Shown here: positions 12,862 through 21,386 of the stretch, in pieces
How the letters are laid out: the number at the start of each line of letters is the position of its first letter
Numbering within the stretch: the first letter of the stretch is position 1
DNA from: DASVHF01 sp036382695
Lineage (GTDB): Bacteria > Patescibacteriota > Microgenomatia > Woykebacterales > RBG-16-39-9b
Direction: 5' to 3'
NCBI GenBank assembly: GCA_036382695.1
Contig: DASVHF010000007.1
Location: 1 to 22,911 of the forward strand
Length of the DNA: 22,911 bases
Position numbers and translations under genes: made by a program
The notes under the pieces: model-generated
The model's database searches: none
What the model was told of the DNA's origin: nothing
The model's input: the letters and a program-made list of their open reading frames with translations, nothing else

Positions 12862-13599
12862 TTAAGTCAACTCATCTTCAGCTGATTCTTGGGGTGGCTG
12901 TTTTGGTTCCGCAGCAGCAACTTCTGTCGTTGATTCTGGCGTAGGCTCAGACTTTTCCTTTACCTCTGGCTCTTCCTTTACCTTTTCTTTTTCCTCAGTC
13001 CTCGCCTTTTCTTTCTCTTCCTTAATTTCTTTTACTTTTTCCTGAGGTTCTTTCTCTTTCTTCTGTTTCGCTTCTTTGTCTTCCTTACCAACCTTCGCTT
13101 CTTCACCGCCCTTTTTGGTTATTTTTTCCACTGCTGCCCAGGGGGTTTGTAAGTTGTTGGCCGGCAGCTGAACCAGTACCTCATCGCCTACGCTACCCTC
13201 ATAATGTTCTACAGCAGCTGGAAGTAATCGGTACGACCCTTCGCTAGTCACCGCTGTCCATTTACCATCCTTCTTAGCCAAAATTCCGCTACTTTTATGT
13301 CGCTTAACGTGCTCAACTTGTTTAAATCTCTTTGCGCCGCCTTGATCAACCAGCTTCAAACTATCCCCCACTACGAGAATACTTTTCGAAGCGTAGTTTT
13401 CCGGAACGGGAAATTTTTCACCCCTTTCAGTTACCACACTCTGCCCGTCGAAAATCCCGACTACACCAGGTAGCTCCTTTGCTTTCGGCTTGCTTATCAC
13501 CCCGTCTTTTTCAATATCAAAAAGTAATTGTCGGGCGAGTTTAATACTGCTTTCGGCCGCAGACAAAGCCTGTCTTATTAAATCAATTTTTTGTGACAT
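12862..13599 (-). CDS. Conserved-looking protein with charged KE-rich C-terminus
   Basis: A 245-residue protein of unrecognised family. Residues 1-30 are a helix (IDLIRQALSAAESSIKLARQLLFDIE). Residues 44-160 look like a compact beta domain (GVVGIFDGQSVVTERGEKFPVPENYASKSILVVGDSLKLV ... GDEVLVQLPANN). The last 80 residues are almost only Lys, Glu, Pro and Ala (KKEKEPQEKVKEIKEEKEKA), probably a disordered or single-helix tail. AAGGGG 8 nt upstream of the ATG serves as Shine-Dalgarno. It follows the TraG/VirD4-like ATPase by 19 nt and is probably co-transcribed with it. The DNA shows a matching purine-rich bias on the coding strand. Confidence 0.65.
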   Translation of the reverse strand: MSQKIDLIRQALSAAESSIKLARQLLFDIEKDGVISKPKAKELPGVVGIFDGQSVVTERGEKFPVPENYASKSILVVGDSLKLVDQGGAKRFKQVEHVKRHKSSGILAKKDGKWTAVTSEGSYRLLPAAVEHYEGSVGDEVLVQLPANNLQTPWAAVEKITKKGGEEAKVGKEDKEAKQKKEKEPQEKVKEIKEEKEKARTEEKEKVKEEPEVKEKSEPTPESTTEVAAAEPKQPPQESAEDELT

Positions 13600-13618
13600 A
13601 AAGATTACCCCTTTTTAT

Positions 13619-16375
13619 TTACCTCTCTGGCAAATTGTTAATTTTGGCATGCTGAGATTGGGCAAAACCTTCGTCATCGTCTTTTTTCTGGACGTATGTT
13701 GGTTTGCCCTCCTGTTCAATCTTCGGAAAGTGAAAGATTTCGACTTCCCCGCTTTCTTCTGACGGGGTTTGGCCGGCAGTAGATGGAGGGTTTTCTGAAA
13801 AACCTGGAATGTTTTCCCTTGTGAAAGGCTTGGGTACTGATTCTGCCATCGGTCTACCCACTTCAGCAGACGACACCGAAGTACTATCCTCAGCAGGTTG
13901 CTCACCTTCCACTGGAACCTCTTGGATTTTCTGCTCTTCTTTGATCGCCCAAGCTGGTGGCTGCGGGGGCTGACCAGGTATAAATTTTGTCTCGCTCCAC
14001 TTTTTAATGATTTTTTCTATTCTCTCTACCGGACGGCCGTATTTTGCCCTCGAAGCAGCAACTGCCCTTTCGCGAAGATGAGTAGCACCCACCGCTGTTG
14101 GTAGGCTCCTTGCGGAAAATGGTTGGCTTTGCGTATCATCCACCTGCAGTTTCAAATACATCTCATACCTACCTAAATTAATCAAATCATTGGCGGTAAA
14201 TACTGGTTCAAACTCCTTTTCGAGAAAAGCTGCATCAGTTGGACCGACCGTAAAACACATCAGCGTCCCGACGTTGCCAAAAACTGCATCCTTTACGCTC
14301 TGGGGCATCTGCTCAATATACTGATGGGTTAAAGTAAGATCCAGGCGGTATTTTCTTGCCTCGGAAAGAACAGCAGCAAAAGACTCTGTCGCAAAATTTT
14401 GGAATTCATCCGCGTAAAGGAAGAAATCGCGCCTTTGCTCTTCTGGCATATCTACCCGCCTCATTGCTGCAAATTGCAACTGGGAAACAATCATCGCACC
14501 CAGCAAGGCCGTGTTGTTGGCACCAATTCTACCAGCAGCAAGACTGACGAAGAAAAGCTTACCAGAATTGATGATTTCATCTACTTTAATACTACTTCTT
14601 GGTTGGCCAACGATATTTCTAATCAATTCAGAGTTAAGAAATTGCCCTACTTTATTTTGAATCGGGCTAATCGCTTCGGTGATTAACCTTTCGTTTTGCT
14701 CCATTTTGGCAAATTCATTCCTCCAGAAAAGCTTCATTTGCGGATCTTTGATAATCGCCACGATATGTTTACGATAGTCACGATCGGTCAGTAAGCGATT
14801 AATCGAAAGTAGTGAGGTGTTCGGCACTTCCAAAAGTGTAAGAATACAATTTTTTAAAATGTATTCAAGCCGTGGACCCCAACTCTCGGCAAAATATTTT
14901 TTAAAAACATCCACCAATGTATCGGCCATCAAGGTCCGCTGGCGCGGGTCAACCATCTCCAACATGTTTAAGGATATTGGATAATCAGCATCCGCCGGGT
15001 TGAAAATCACCACATCATCCACCCGAGACTCTGGGACAAAATCAAGTAGCTCATCGATTAACTGCCCGTGGGGATCCAGAACCGCCACACCCTCTCCTGC
15101 TCTCATATCTTGAATGATCATATTTTTTATCAGTGTACTCTTTCCAGTGCCTGTCTTTCCTATAATATAAGCATGTTTACGTCGGTCAGCTCTTTTGATA
15201 CCAAACCGTGTGCTCACATCCCGGTATATCGTCTCTCCAATGATGGTTGAGGCTGTCGTCGGCAAATTAAGCGGCGGCTCGCCTTTTTTTGCCCCTGTCC
15301 AAGCAATAGTTGGTGTTTCGACTGAAACATTCGGCAAGTGAAAAACTGAAGCCAGCTCCTCGGTGGTCAGAATATAATTCCCCACCTGCCTTTCAGGAAA
15401 TGAGCGTTCTTGATACTCTTTGACGATCGTATCAGGCGCAGGGCTTTCCGGGTCAGTCTCAAAACTATTTACGTTCGCTGTTGAAAACTGCTTAAACGAG
15501 CTTATCAACCCGCTGAGTCTAGCCTCAGCATTTTCCCGAGAATTGGAAACCGCTACTAGTCGAATTTTGGTCTCAAAACCAATTTTTGCTAGTTTATTTT
15601 CAATCATTTTTAAGGTGAGTTCTTGGCCGGCTGAAAGACGGACAAATTGGCTAGTAATACGGGGCTCCTCGTACGGCTGCGGCCCTCTCAAAGCGTGGCT
15701 GACAACGTTGCCTCCGATCGAAAGTATACTCTTACCCACATCTATTACAATATCTTGAGGATTTAGTGTCACAGGAGAGATACCTTCGCGCACCGTTTTA
15801 ACATAATCATGACCTCTATCTTGCCAAAAATCATCCACTGGCCTCACTAAAAACTGCGCCCAAAGCTGCTCACCCTCTCGCAAACCAATTAGAGCGCTGG
15901 TAATAGCTGCTAGAGGATCGACCTCGAAATCGCGGAAAGTTTTGATCGGAAAGATAAAATCGCGAGATAGAGCAATTTCCACAGCGGAAACAAAACTACC
16001 TGCAGGAATACTTTTGGTATAATCAACCGCCTCTCTGATTTCAGCATCTGGGTACTGTGCGTAGATTTGGCTTTCGACAAAATTCTTAAGCGCCGCCGGG
16101 GTATAAGCATAAAACCGAATTCCATCGCCAGAGCTAGCCATCTCAAGAGAAAGATGTTCTTGGACGTTTGGAGTAAAAGCTAAGATTCCATGTAAACTGG
16201 CGAACATTTGCTCCGCTGCGGTTGGGAGTTTCTCGTTTTGGCGGGGTAAGGTAATAGAAAGGAGGATTCCACTAGAGATCTGTGAGGACCTGCCTCCCTC
16301 AAGTTTTTTGGCTGCTCTCCAAGCCAGCACAAAAGAAATAAACAAAATTCCGGCAACTATGCCAATGTAAAACAT
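13619..16375 (-). CDS. TraG/VirD4-like (DUF87-type) membrane-anchored ATPase
   Basis: A 918-residue protein. Residues 1-19 are an N-terminal membrane anchor. Residues 35-330 are a lineage-specific alpha/beta region. The ATPase domain has Walker A GKTGTGKST (406-414), AVLDPHGQLID (431-441) and the Walker B-like FFLYADEFQNF (651-661), followed by SEARKYRLDLTLTHQYIEQM, typical of coupling-protein ATPases of type IV secretion. The last 150 residues are proline-rich and disordered. Such hexameric ATPases drive DNA or protein across membranes. Other T4SS genes are absent from the window, so conjugation is not supported; roles in DNA uptake, secretion or pilus function are open. It has a strong promoter 16446-16474 and a hairpin near its start codon. 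Confidence 0.8.
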   Translation of the reverse strand: MFYIGIVAGILFISFVLAWRAAKKLEGGRSSQISSGILLSITLPRQNEKLPTAAEQMFASLHGILAFTPNVQEHLSLEMASSGDGIRFYAYTPAALKNFVESQIYAQYPDAEIREAVDYTKSIPAGSFVSAVEIALSRDFIFPIKTFRDFEVDPLAAITSALIGLREGEQLWAQFLVRPVDDFWQDRGHDYVKTVREGISPVTLNPQDIVIDVGKSILSIGGNVVSHALRGPQPYEEPRITSQFVRLSAGQELTLKMIENKLAKIGFETKIRLVAVSNSRENAEARLSGLISSFKQFSTANVNSFETDPESPAPDTIVKEYQERSFPERQVGNYILTTEELASVFHLPNVSVETPTIAWTGAKKGEPPLNLPTTASTIIGETIYRDVSTRFGIKRADRRKHAYIIGKTGTGKSTLIKNMIIQDMRAGEGVAVLDPHGQLIDELLDFVPESRVDDVVIFNPADADYPISLNMLEMVDPRQRTLMADTLVDVFKKYFAESWGPRLEYILKNCILTLLEVPNTSLLSINRLLTDRDYRKHIVAIIKDPQMKLFWRNEFAKMEQNERLITEAISPIQNKVGQFLNSELIRNIVGQPRSSIKVDEIINSGKLFFVSLAAGRIGANNTALLGAMIVSQLQFAAMRRVDMPEEQRRDFFLYADEFQNFATESFAAVLSEARKYRLDLTLTHQYIEQMPQSVKDAVFGNVGTLMCFTVGPTDAAFLEKEFEPVFTANDLINLGRYEMYLKLQVDDTQSQPFSARSLPTAVGATHLRERAVAASRAKYGRPVERIEKIIKKWSETKFIPGQPPQPPAWAIKEEQKIQEVPVEGEQPAEDSTSVSSAEVGRPMAESVPKPFTRENIPGFSENPPSTAGQTPSEESGEVEIFHFPKIEQEGKPTYVQKKDDDEGFAQSQHAKINNLPER

Positions 16376-16385
16376 TTTATTTTTT

Positions 16386-16407
16386 ACCCTCGCTAAATAA
16401 CGCGGGT
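16386..16407 (-). promoter_or_regulatory. Leader hairpin covering the ribosome binding site of the ATPase gene
   Basis: On the minus strand ACCC-G-CG... pairs with ...CG-A-GGGT (one G/A mismatch, loop ATTT). The GAGGG in the 3' arm (near 16387-16391) is the only Shine-Dalgarno candidate, 11 nt before ATG 16375, so the fold could hide it and lower translation. Confidence 0.35.
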
Positions 16408-16445
16408 ATCTCCTCCCCTCTCACTTTCCAAATCAATATGTGCAA

Positions 16446-16474
16446 ATTCTACCTCAAACAAACCTAAAAGTCAA
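16446..16474 (-). promoter_or_regulatory. Promoter of the TraG/VirD4-like ATPase operon
   Basis: TTGACT (16469-16474), 17-nt spacer, TAGAAT (16446-16451), each 5/6 to consensus. The leader is about 65 nt. Confidence 0.75.
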
Positions 16475-16495
16475 TCAAGTCAAAGAAACTCGTGA

Positions 16496-17167
16496 TTACT
16501 CAAGAAATCGAAAACTTCCAGCAATCTGCTCGCAGGTTTCTGCTAAGGAAAACGGGGAACGGACACAACTAAACGTAAATACCTGGTTGGGTCCAATCGG
16601 AGATTGATTATTAACAAAATAATGCAACGACTCCCCATCATCAATTTCTTTTGCATCTAACCCTGCGAATGATGAATTATATTCTGACGACTCCGTTGGT
16701 GAGGATACAGATGATACGTATATAGTAGCTAAAACATCTTCTTCGGTTAAAATACCTTTTAGAGTTTTAGACGTGCCGACTAGCAGCGTCTCCTTTTCAC
16801 CCTGCAATTTGCTATCTAACTTATAGTTTTTAGGGTACTTGAAACTAAAAATTATCCCGTCAAGTTCTCCCTTGAATTTTCTCCAATCGCTTGTTTCATC
16901 CTCATCAGTGCTTTTGTCTTCCTTCTGGGAAGACGGCGTGGCGATTTTTGCACTCGGAGTGGCTTTTTTTATTTCAACTGCGGGCACGGGGGTTGCTTCA
17001 GACTGAGCCAGATTCAATATAAAATATGCGACGACTACTCCAATTGCGATAACGACCGCTCCAATAAGTAGACCAACCAACACATTATTTGGTTTCATTT
17101 TCATTTGACTTACATAGACAACATCCGGTATATGGGATGGGTCTGTCTGGGGTGAAGACTTTGGCAT
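16496..17167 (-). CDS. Single-pass membrane protein with PsbP-like extracytoplasmic domain
   Basis: A 223-residue protein. A short cytoplasmic N-terminus (1-27) precedes one membrane segment (VLVGLLIGAVVIAIGVVVAYFIL, about 29-51), a Thr/Pro/Ser/Lys linker (55-92), and an outer domain from about 95 with GIIFSFKYPKNYKLDS and a final FSCVRSPFSLAETCEQIAGSFRFLE. The F-x-YP-x-x-Y opening and the C-terminal iagSFrF strand are typical of PsbP/DUF1795-like folds common in small membrane-anchored proteins. Two Cys near the C-terminus could form a disulfide. A promoter ends 7 nt before the ATG, so translation would be leaderless. Role unknown. Confidence 0.65.
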   Translation of the reverse strand: MPKSSPQTDPSHIPDVVYVSQMKMKPNNVLVGLLIGAVVIAIGVVVAYFILNLAQSEATPVPAVEIKKATPSAKIATPSSQKEDKSTDEDETSDWRKFKGELDGIIFSFKYPKNYKLDSKLQGEKETLLVGTSKTLKGILTEEDVLATIYVSSVSSPTESSEYNSSFAGLDAKEIDDGESLHYFVNNQSPIGPNQVFTFSCVRSPFSLAETCEQIAGSFRFLE

Positions 17168-17174
17168 TAGATTT

Positions 17175-17204
17175 ATTGTATTAGCTCAAGCAAACACACG
17201 TCAA
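17175..17204 (-). promoter_or_regulatory. Promoter giving a leaderless mRNA for the PsbP-like protein gene
   Basis: TTGACG (17199-17204), 18-nt spacer, TACAAT (17175-17180). The -10 box ends 7 nt before ATG 17167, so transcription should start at or within 1 nt of the start codon. Confidence 0.7.
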
Positions 17205-17226
17205 GTATAAAAAAGGGCTAAAATAC

Positions 17227-17281
17227 GAGAAACCCCGCAAAGCGGGGCTTCTCATTAGGAAGGCCTATTTTGGGCCTTCCT
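17227..17281 (-). terminator. Tandem double-hairpin terminator
   Basis: Hairpin A: AGGAAGGCC (17257-17265) with GGCCTTCCT (17273-17281). Hairpin B: GAGAA-CCCCGC (17227-17238, one mismatch) with GCGGGG-TTCTC (17242-17253) around AAA. On the minus strand B is followed by CGTATTTTAGCCCTTTTTT. It ends the response regulator-rluD-kefB-LytR_C operon and shields the next gene's promoter. Confidence 0.8.
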
Positions 17282-17322
17282 CGGAAGAAAGGAGAGAGAT
17301 CGTGCATATTATAGCATAATTT

Positions 17323-18339
17323 TCAAGGTAAAGTCAAATCGCCTGCAGCCTCCTTCCCTAGGTCGATCAGAATATCACCGGAGAACTCTTCCCCTTTACT
17401 TGCCGTGCGTTTAAACTCAAATATGTAAGACATCCTCTTCACGACGGTTGGCTTCTTATTCCTAACAACCAAAAGAGTCTCTTCGGAGACCTCTCCATCT
17501 GTTTCTACTACCACCACTGTTGCTCCCAAATTAGTTAAAATACCAGCTAAGGTGTTCCCCGCTCCCGCTACTCCCGAAGAATTTCGGATAGTTACTGCCG
17601 CTGCTTCATCAATAACTCTCCGATCAAAAAATAGACTGTTTACTAAGCTTGCTACTTCTTCGCTTTGTAAATTTGTCGAACCTGCGCTACTCAGCGAAAC
17701 GATATCCCCCTCTTCAAACTCTGTACTGCGCAATTCCCAACCCAGACCTAGTAGTTCTGACAAGCTCATGTTTGTTTTTAACACATTATCCAACTCTTGC
17801 TTGAGGCCAAAAATTTTAAAAACAACACTCGTACTTTTTAATTGCTTGTGAGTATCTAATGCTTTTTCAGCCGTAAAATAGGTATCTTCACTCTCGAAGG
17901 CTAAATACCGGTCGAACACTATCCCCAAACTCACGCCAAAATACTGCGCTAGCTCCTCGACTCCCCCACCTCTAAAGATTTTATTGGCCGCAAGCCGCAG
18001 TTTTTTATCCTCGGGTAAATTAAATAATAAAAGCGTTAATCGCCCATCTTCTGGTTCATAAGAAGCAATAGCAGCGTCCTGTAACCAATTTCCTTCGTAA
18101 GAGATCAGTAGGTAATTTGTCCGAAATGAGGTATCTAATTCGCTGGTTTTTTGCTTCTCATCAGGAAATCTAGGAAATGGGTTATTTAAATCTCGATAAA
18201 TGCCTGGAAGTTTAATAACCAGGTTAGTTAAAATCAGAGCAGCTACAATAAATATGGCTAGTTTGACTAGTCGGCCTCTTCTTTTTTCGATTTTTGTTTT
18301 TTCCCAAATTGGAACCCGGGCAGGTTTAAACGAGGCCAT
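17323..18339 (-). CDS. Membrane-anchored LytR_C protein with degenerate LCP-like domain
   Basis: A 338-residue protein with a basic cytoplasmic start, a membrane segment (LVKLAIFIVAALILTNLVI, 24-42) and an extracytoplasmic region. Residues 72-150 follow the LytR-CpsA-Psr plan (NYLLISYEGNWLQDAAIASYEPEDGRLTLLLFNLPEDKKL, then GGGVEELAQYFGVSLGIVFDRYLAFE), but the catalytic Arg-Asp positions of the LCP active site (SIPRD) read NLPED and the RxDT motif is absent. Residues 246-330 are a LytR_C domain (VTIRNSSGVAGAGNTLAGILTNLGATVVVVE). LCP enzymes attach polymers to peptidoglycan; this one is probably non-catalytic and may bind wall or septal components. Last gene of the operon, 24 nt after the antiporter gene. 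Confidence 0.7.
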   Translation of the reverse strand: MASFKPARVPIWEKTKIEKRRGRLVKLAIFIVAALILTNLVIKLPGIYRDLNNPFPRFPDEKQKTSELDTSFRTNYLLISYEGNWLQDAAIASYEPEDGRLTLLLFNLPEDKKLRLAANKIFRGGGVEELAQYFGVSLGIVFDRYLAFESEDTYFTAEKALDTHKQLKSTSVVFKIFGLKQELDNVLKTNMSLSELLGLGWELRSTEFEEGDIVSLSSAGSTNLQSEEVASLVNSLFFDRRVIDEAAAVTIRNSSGVAGAGNTLAGILTNLGATVVVVETDGEVSEETLLVVRNKKPTVVKRMSYIFEFKRTASKGEEFSGDILIDLGKEAAGDLTLP

Positions 18340-18363
18340 AAATTTTTATTATCGGAAAAACAC

Positions 18364-20055
18364 TTAGATACTCGCTACTTGATGGTTTTTCAGCTCTTCT
18401 ATGTGTTCTTTGCGCAGCCTACCTTCTCTCAAGTCTGTAAACTCCCCCGCAAGTAAAAATTTCTCGACCAAATGTGAGCTTAAAATCCTAGGGATAATTA
18501 CATAAGCAGCGCCTTTTTTGTAAAACTCCAAAGCGTTATCAGCTAACGGGCTGGTCACTACTACCGGCACTTTATGTGGAAGGTTGTTAACCTCTCCGAT
18601 AAGCGTATTGGTGTCCTCCTGGTCAAAAACAGTTGAAATCACCAACCGGGCATTTTTTCCAATTGCTTTTTCGAAGATCTCTGGATCAGAAATATCACCA
18701 TAAATTACAGGAGCCTGCAAACTTTCTAAGTTTTTAACTACGTTTGGGTCAAAGTCTACCACCACAACTTCATAACCCTTTCTTCGGATAGCTTTAAGGA
18801 TATTTAAACCAAGCCGACCCGCACCAATTAAAATGACATGATCAGAAAATTCTTTTTCTTCTATTAGCGGTTTTTCGGTCAGAGTCTTGCGTTCAAATAT
18901 TTTTAGATATGAGGAGAAAGATCGGTAAATTTTTGATGAGTGCGTAATCAGATAAGTTGAAAGGATAAACGTTACCAAGGCGGTGGCAGCAGTCAAATTA
19001 ACTATCCTATCACCAACTATTCCAAGACGGCTTCCCAAAGCGACAAAGATGAGTGAAAATTCTGATACCTGCGCACTGGTAATGGCGACCTGGAATGAAG
19101 TTCGACGACGAAATCCCAAAACACCCATAATCGCCATCATAATCAGTGGGTTGCCGACCAAAACAAAGGCTGAGAGTACGGCGACTGGTCCAAAGATCGA
19201 GAAGAGGGTAGCAATTGAAAGTTTTAAACCCAAACTCAAGAAAAAAATTGTCACAAACAGGTTTCGCAAAGGGCGAATCCAAGATGCAATCTGCTGCTCC
19301 TCCCTTAAAGTCGCAAGACCTAGCCCAGCTAAAAAGGCGCCAATTTCGATTGAAAAACCAAGGGCCGCCGACACTGCCGCAAATACAAGAGCCCAGGAGA
19401 TGCTGGCGAGAAACAACACCTCAGTATTTTTTGCTAACATATCAAACAAACTTTGTAAAACATAGCGGTTTAAGATTAGGATTACGCCAACCAAAAATAC
19501 CCCTGCGGCCGCTGTCAGTAGGAAGTTGCCACCACCTCCTCCCTTGCCCAGAGAAGAAACCAAGATTAAAGCAGCAATGGCGACAAAATCCTGAATAATC
19601 AGATAACCAGTAGCGATTTTACCGTAAAGAGAATCTAAATCACGCTTTTGCTCTAAAAGTTTGATGACGACAATCGTGCTAGAAAAAGTAATAGCAACAG
19701 CAGCAAATAGTGCCTCACCAACCGGAAATCCGATTGCTCGGGCTAGAAAGAAGCCAATGAGAGTCGTAAAAATTACTTGACCTAATCCGAGAAAAATCGC
19801 TGCTCTACCGATTTGTCTGATACTTGAAAATTTCAGCTCTAGGCCAATGAGAAACAGGGCAAAAGCAATCCCCAGCTCAGCAAAAAAATTTAGGGTCACT
19901 CCTTTGGTTACCTCTTGAAACACACCGCTAGAAGCGGCAACAATTCCGACTAAAAGATAGGCGACGACTAAAGGCTGGCGCAACCGGCCAAAAATTGCAG
20001 CAAGAATGGCGGTGAAAGATAAAATAAGAGCAATGTCGATGAAAATTGTCGTCAT
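18364..20055 (-). CDS. KefB-like CPA2 cation/proton antiporter with TrkA-N domain
   Basis: A 563-residue protein. Residues 1-372 form about 12-13 membrane segments of the Na+/H+ exchanger fold (GRLRQPLVVAYLLVGI; LGIAFALFLIGLELKF; FSSTIVVIKLL; the QD pair at 155-156). Residues 400-520 are a Rossmann TrkA-N domain (HVILIGAGRLGLNILKAIRRKGYEVVVVDFD, with NAD-binding GAGRLG at 411-416), and a short cytoplasmic tail follows. It should exchange K+ or Na+ for protons across the inner membrane, gated by nucleotide binding. A Gly-rich loop (GKGGGGG, 170-176) is unusual but lies between membrane segments. It is 5 nt downstream of the rluD-type gene. Confidence 0.88.
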   Translation of the reverse strand: MTTIFIDIALILSFTAILAAIFGRLRQPLVVAYLLVGIVAASSGVFQEVTKGVTLNFFAELGIAFALFLIGLELKFSSIRQIGRAAIFLGLGQVIFTTLIGFFLARAIGFPVGEALFAAVAITFSSTIVVIKLLEQKRDLDSLYGKIATGYLIIQDFVAIAALILVSSLGKGGGGGNFLLTAAAGVFLVGVILILNRYVLQSLFDMLAKNTEVLFLASISWALVFAAVSAALGFSIEIGAFLAGLGLATLREEQQIASWIRPLRNLFVTIFFLSLGLKLSIATLFSIFGPVAVLSAFVLVGNPLIMMAIMGVLGFRRRTSFQVAITSAQVSEFSLIFVALGSRLGIVGDRIVNLTAATALVTFILSTYLITHSSKIYRSFSSYLKIFERKTLTEKPLIEEKEFSDHVILIGAGRLGLNILKAIRRKGYEVVVVDFDPNVVKNLESLQAPVIYGDISDPEIFEKAIGKNARLVISTVFDQEDTNTLIGEVNNLPHKVPVVVTSPLADNALEFYKKGAAYVIIPRILSSHLVEKFLLAGEFTDLREGRLRKEHIEELKNHQVASI

Positions 20056-20060
20056 TAATT

Positions 20061-20954
20061 CTAGTCTACCACTTTACCTAATATTCCTTCCAACCTTCCA
20101 GGTAGTAAGCTAGTAAACTTAATACGCTTTTTGGTCTGAGGATGAGCAAATTCTAAGTAAGAGGCGTGTAGGAACAATCTTGAGGCAGCTCTTCCACCGT
20201 AAAGCTTATCCCCTACCAGAGGATGACCGATAGATGCGAAATGAACTCTGATTTGATGAGTTCGACCTGTCTTTGGCTGAGCTTCAACTAAAGTAAACAA
20301 ATCCTTTTTATACTCTAGCACCTTATAATTTGTCGCCGCTTCTTTACCACCACCTGTAGTGGTAAACTTCTTTCTATTCTTCTCATGCCGACTAATAGGC
20401 TCATTGATTACTCCAACCGGTGGTTCGAGCTTGCCACCAACCAACGCAAGGTACCCCTTAACCACAGTGCGTTTTTTAAATTGGCTCTTCAAATCCTCCA
20501 AGGCTTTTTGGTTTTTTGCGACAACTATCAAGCCAGAAGTGCCTTTATCCAACCGATGGACAATACCGGGTCTGAGCGTTTCACCTATACCTGGTAGTTT
20601 TTTTAGATGATAAAGAAGAGCATTGACTAATGTTCCGCTTGGATGGTCTAGGGTCGGATGAACCACCATATCAGCCTCTTTATCTATGACTAAAATGTCC
20701 TCGTCTTCGTAAATAATATTTAGTGGCAGCTTTTGGGCTGAAACTTTGGTTGCCGGCGGTGGCGGAATTTCGATTTTGATTGTGTCACCACGCTTTATTT
20801 CGTAATCTGGGTCAACTCTCCTCTCACCCACCAATATAAAACCTGTTTTTATTAGTTTTTTAGCCTTGGAACGCGAAAGAGACTTTGAAGTTGTCGCGAG
20901 GAATTTGTCGAGCCTGGTTTCTTTTGGTTTAACGCGGATTTTTATTCGTCTCAT
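20061..20954 (-). CDS. rluD: RluA/RluD-family 23S rRNA pseudouridine synthase
   Basis: A 297-residue protein with an N-terminal S4 RNA-binding domain (RLDKFLATTSKSLSRSKAKKLIKTGFILVGERRV, 14-47) and the catalytic domain with HRLDKGTSGLIVVAKN (133-148; Asp136 is the nucleophile), GRTHQIRVHFASIGHPLVGDKLYGG and a C-terminal FAHP. The architecture is that of RluD, which modifies helix 69 of 23S rRNA; RluC is less likely but cannot be excluded. The start has no good Shine-Dalgarno. It lies 32 nt after the response regulator and 5 nt before the antiporter gene, so it is in one operon with them. Confidence 0.88.
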   Translation of the reverse strand: MRRIKIRVKPKETRLDKFLATTSKSLSRSKAKKLIKTGFILVGERRVDPDYEIKRGDTIKIEIPPPPATKVSAQKLPLNIIYEDEDILVIDKEADMVVHPTLDHPSGTLVNALLYHLKKLPGIGETLRPGIVHRLDKGTSGLIVVAKNQKALEDLKSQFKKRTVVKGYLALVGGKLEPPVGVINEPISRHEKNRKKFTTTGGGKEAATNYKVLEYKKDLFTLVEAQPKTGRTHQIRVHFASIGHPLVGDKLYGGRAASRLFLHASYLEFAHPQTKKRIKFTSLLPGRLEGILGKVVD

Positions 20955-20986
20955 TACCCAAACAGGCCTTATCTTACTCTTTATAC

Positions 20987-21376
20987 CTATTTATTGACGG
21001 CTCCTTTGGTTAAGAAGACTTTAATTTCGGAAAGGACTTGATCTGGATTCATAGCACTTTTTATAAGATAACCGCTGGCGCCTAAGTCAAAACCCTCTTT
21101 AATAATTGAGTCTTGACCAAGATTGGTGAGGAGCACTATCGAACCATTGGGCTTTTCTGGACGTTGTTTTCCTACTCTTCGCAAAACTTCTAGACCGTCT
21201 ACTTTTGGCAGCATAATATCAAGCAGGACAAGGTCATAACCTCCCTTTAACATCTTAGACAGTCCTTCTTCGCCATCAGTCGACAAATCTACTTCGTAGC
21301 CTTCTTCGCGAAGCAACTCATCATAAAGCTCTCTTAAAAATTGGTCGTCTTCAACTACAAGTATTCTTTGAGCCAT
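20987..21376 (-). CDS. Single-domain response regulator
   Basis: A 129-residue receiver domain without an output domain, CheY-like: acidic pocket Asp10-Asp11 (ILVVEDDQFLRELY), phosphoacceptor Asp53 (DLVLLDIMLPKVDG), Thr84 (VLLTNLGQ) and Lys106 (GYLIKSAMNPDQV). All conserved positions are present, so it should accept a phosphate, but no histidine kinase lies in the window. It begins an operon with rluD, kefB-like and LytR_C genes. Its start is 10 nt from a possible -10 box formed at the edge of a heptamer-repeat array. Confidence 0.88.
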   Translation of the reverse strand: MAQRILVVEDDQFLRELYDELLREEGYEVDLSTDGEEGLSKMLKGGYDLVLLDIMLPKVDGLEVLRRVGKQRPEKPNGSIVLLTNLGQDSIIKEGFDLGASGYLIKSAMNPDQVLSEIKVFLTKGAVNK

Positions 21377-21386
21377 ATTATCTATT

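Noticed and set aside
13619..16375. A conjugation module
   Set aside because: Only the coupling-type ATPase is present; no relaxase, VirB4/VirB11 pair, pilin or oriT-like sequence is seen nearby.
18983..19598. Long + strand open frames opposite the antiporter gene
   Set aside because: The antiporter frame has complete membrane topology and a nucleotide-binding motif; the opposite frames are basic, proline-rich shadows without start signals.
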